Shown here: positions 6,445 to 8,170 of the stretch, in pieces
Layout: each line of letters opens with the position of its first letter
Position numbering within the stretch: position 1 is the first letter of the stretch
Source: Dehalococcoidia bacterium
GTDB taxonomy: Bacteria > Chloroflexota > Dehalococcoidia > UBA6926
Length of the DNA: 8,170 nucleotides
Direction: 5' to 3'
Assembly: GCA_029941095.1 (NCBI GenBank)
Contig: JAPYRO010000050.1
Span: forward strand, 1-8,170
Translations under genes and position numbers: made by a program
Notes under the pieces: model-generated
What the model was told of the DNA's origin: nothing
Seen by the model: the letters and a program-made list of their open reading frames with translations, nothing else
Databases searched by the model: none

Positions 6445-8170
6445 TCTGTTTAGTCACAGAAATCAATACCTCGACACCATTTATGTCTATTGTTTCAGAC
6501 AAATCAGGACTCCGTGTTTTTGTTTGATCTCCGATACTTGCTAGGGTTTCTTGTTCAATGTAATCAGAATGGTGAATGATTACTTGGGTAATTTGTTCGT
6601 CTCCTAATATCGAAAGAAATATTCTGTCGTCAATATCAAGACTGGCTTTCCGTCTCATTTCTTGTATTTGCCTCACAAGGTCCCGGGCAAATCCTTCCAG
6701 AGCAAGGTCTTCTGAAATCTCTGTTTCAATAACTACGAAAATGTTCCCTTCTTGAGCAGAAACGAAACCTTCTTTATCCTTTTGTTCAACAATTAACTCA
6801 TCGGCGGCATATTGTTCATCATTAATTGTGACTTGATTTCCAGAGCGTATTTTAGCTGCTATTTCCGAGCGTTCTGCTTCTTCTAATGACGATAAAACAG
6901 ATATGAATACCTGTAAATCCTTGCCTAATTTTGGGCCTAATATGGATAAATTAGGCCGAATATATGAGTCGATAAATGAAGTCTCATCTTCTGCGATTTG
7001 GATACTTTTTACATTTAATTCATCCTCTAATTGATCTTCAATTCGGGGAAGAGACTCTATGTCATCTTTTGATCTTATGACTGCATAGGCTTTAGATAAG
7101 GGTTGTCGCACTTTGATTTTGGCTTTGCTTCGTGCAGAACGCCCTAAACTAGATAGTTGCATTGCTAATTTGACGTCGTTTTCGATCTTCGGGTCAATCC
7201 GATCTTCGATTACTTGAGGCCAATCAGCCAAATGTACACTTGTTTTCTCTTCTCCAGATAAATTCAGGTACATTTTTTCAGCAATAAATGGGGTGAAGGG
7301 CGCTAATAATTTAGATAGAGTTAAAAGGCACTCATGGAGAGTATGGTATGCTGCCTTCTTGTCGATATCGTCTTCACTTTTCCAGAATCTTCGACGACTT
7401 CTTCTAACGTACCAGGTTGACAGGTTATCTACAAAAGACTCTATATTGCGGGCGGCTTCCGTGATTCTGTAATTTTCTAGGTGATCGGTAGTTGTAGAAA
7501 TTAAACTATTGAGACTTGATATAAGCCATCTATCAAGTAAAGGCCTGTCAGATATTGGCGGATTATCTTTTTTTATCGGATCAAACCCATCTAAATTCGC
7601 GTATGTCACGAAAAAACTATATGTATTCCAAAGGGGTAAAAGAAACTTTCTAACGCTTTCTCCAACTAGGTTTTCTGAAAATCTTCGTGGGTTCCCAGGG
7701 GTTGTTGCTGTGAACATGTACCATCGAAGGGCGTCCGCCCCTCTGGAGTCAAGAACGCTCCAGGGCTCTACTATGTTCCCTTTAGATTTGCTCATTTTCG
7801 CACCGGTTTCGTCCAAAATATGTCCTAGACTCACAACATTTTTGTACGCTGGCCGATCAAATAATAGGACAGATAGAGCGTGAAGAGTGTAAAACCATCC
7901 TCGCGTTTGATCGACCCCTTCACAAACGTAGTCTGCGGGCGATTGAAGTTCGAATGCATCTTTTCCTTCAAAAGGATAGTGCCATTGGGCAACGGGCATC
8001 GCTCCAGAGTCAAACCAAGCATCCATTACCTCTGGAACTCTTTCAGATGTGCCTCCGCATTCCTCACACGAGAATCTCACTTCGTCCAGGAAAGGCCTAT
8101 GTAGGTCTAATCCTTCTGTGAAACCTATAAGATTAGTTTGATTTTTTAGTTCATCTAAACTACCTATAGC
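6437..8170 (-). CDS. ileS: Isoleucyl-tRNA synthetase, C-terminal part (5' end beyond the right edge)
   Basis: A class I aminoacyl-tRNA synthetase that charges tRNA-Ile. The frame is open to the right edge, giving 577 residues of the protein; the GTG at 8080 is internal, since the 30 codons before it (ending DLHRPFLDE) continue the conserved IleRS sequence. Visible landmarks, numbered from the edge, are CEECGG (34-39), RVPEVMDAWFDSG, GVDQTRGWF, and the catalytic KMSKSKGN at 125-132 (KMSKS at 7798-7784). Then follow the anticodon-binding helical domain (WYVRRSRRRFW; LLAPFTPFIAEKMY) and a long C-terminal extension with GFARDLVRQIQEMRRKA. That extension, with no Cys-rich zinc finger at the end, marks the eukaryote-like IleRS2 type rather than the E. 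coli type. The HIGH motif and editing domain lie outside the window. It may have its own promoter upstream, out of view. Confidence 0.95.
   Translation of the reverse strand, partial: AIGSLDELKNQTNLIGFTEGLDLHRPFLDEVRFSCEECGGTSERVPEVMDAWFDSGAMPVAQWHYPFEGKDAFELQSPADYVCEGVDQTRGWFYTLHALSVLLFDRPAYKNVVSLGHILDETGAKMSKSKGNIVEPWSVLDSRGADALRWYMFTATTPGNPRRFSENLVGESVRKFLLPLWNTYSFFVTYANLDGFDPIKKDNPPISDRPLLDRWLISSLNSLISTTTDHLENYRITEAARNIESFVDNLSTWYVRRSRRRFWKSEDDIDKKAAYHTLHECLLTLSKLLAPFTPFIAEKMYLNLSGEEKTSVHLADWPQVIEDRIDPKIENDVKLAMQLSSLGRSARSKAKIKVRQPLSKAYAVIRSKDDIESLPRIEDQLEDELNVKSIQIAEDETSFIDSYIRPNLSILGPKLGKDLQVFISVLSSLEEAERSEIAAKIRSGNQVTINDEQYAADELIVEQKDKEGFVSAQEGNIFVVIETEISEDLALEGFARDLVRQIQEMRRKASLDIDDRIFLSILGDEQITQVIIHHSDYIEQETLASIGDQTKTRSPDLSETIDINGVEVLISVTKQIN

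Noticed and set aside
7509..7883. Plus-strand open frame of 124 codons opposite ileS
   Set aside because: Antisense shadow of the conserved IleRS catalytic and anticodon-binding regions with no family resemblance.

Overview
The window holds seven protein-coding genes and no RNA gene, mobile element or CRISPR array that I can support. Every gene reads cleanly in the standard bacterial code. Base composition looks moderately AT-rich (about 40% GC by eye), spacers are short, and the genes are dense. Beta clamp, DnaJ and a eukaryote-like isoleucyl-tRNA synthetase are chromosomal housekeeping genes, so this is a bacterial chromosome. The combination of an oxalate/formate-antiporter-like MFS protein, a FAH-family hydrolase and an alpha/beta hydrolase would fit a streamlined environmental lineage such as a marine Chloroflexota (SAR202-like) genome. 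That placement is a guess from gene content and style, not shown by the sequence.

Layout from left to right: (1) plus strand, 2-808, an open frame entering from the left edge whose first part is NadC (quinolinate phosphoribosyltransferase) and whose second part is the C-terminal half of MeaB (methylmalonyl-CoA mutase-associated GTPase). (2) Plus strand, 873-2012, dnaJ. (3) Minus strand, dnaN (4459-3323) followed after 32 nt by a 12-helix MFS transporter (3290-2031); the transporter converges on dnaJ. (4) A divergent AT-rich control region, 4460-4690. (5) Plus strand, a FAH-family hydrolase (4691-5590) and, 38 nt later, an alpha/beta hydrolase (5629-6444), a probable two-gene catabolic operon. 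(6) Minus strand, the C-terminal part of ileS (8170-6437), entering from the right edge. Its stop overlaps the stop of the hydrolase inside one 8-bp palindrome.

The most unusual thing in the window is the NadC::MeaB join. It is in frame and lies at a stretch of sequence that both families could share (Val-Asp-Ile-Ile-Leu-Leu). It removes the NadC residue expected right after that stretch (the Asp of the LLDN motif) and the whole P-loop half of MeaB. It is either a deletion or recombination scar producing a probably dead protein, or an assembly or amplification chimera; read-level evidence would decide. Second is the FAH-family enzyme, which keeps the Glu/Glu/Asp metal triad with family spacing but lacks the His and Glu of the lid dyad known from FAHD1. 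I saw no clear multi-gene new system; the remaining genes look like ordinary members of known families.
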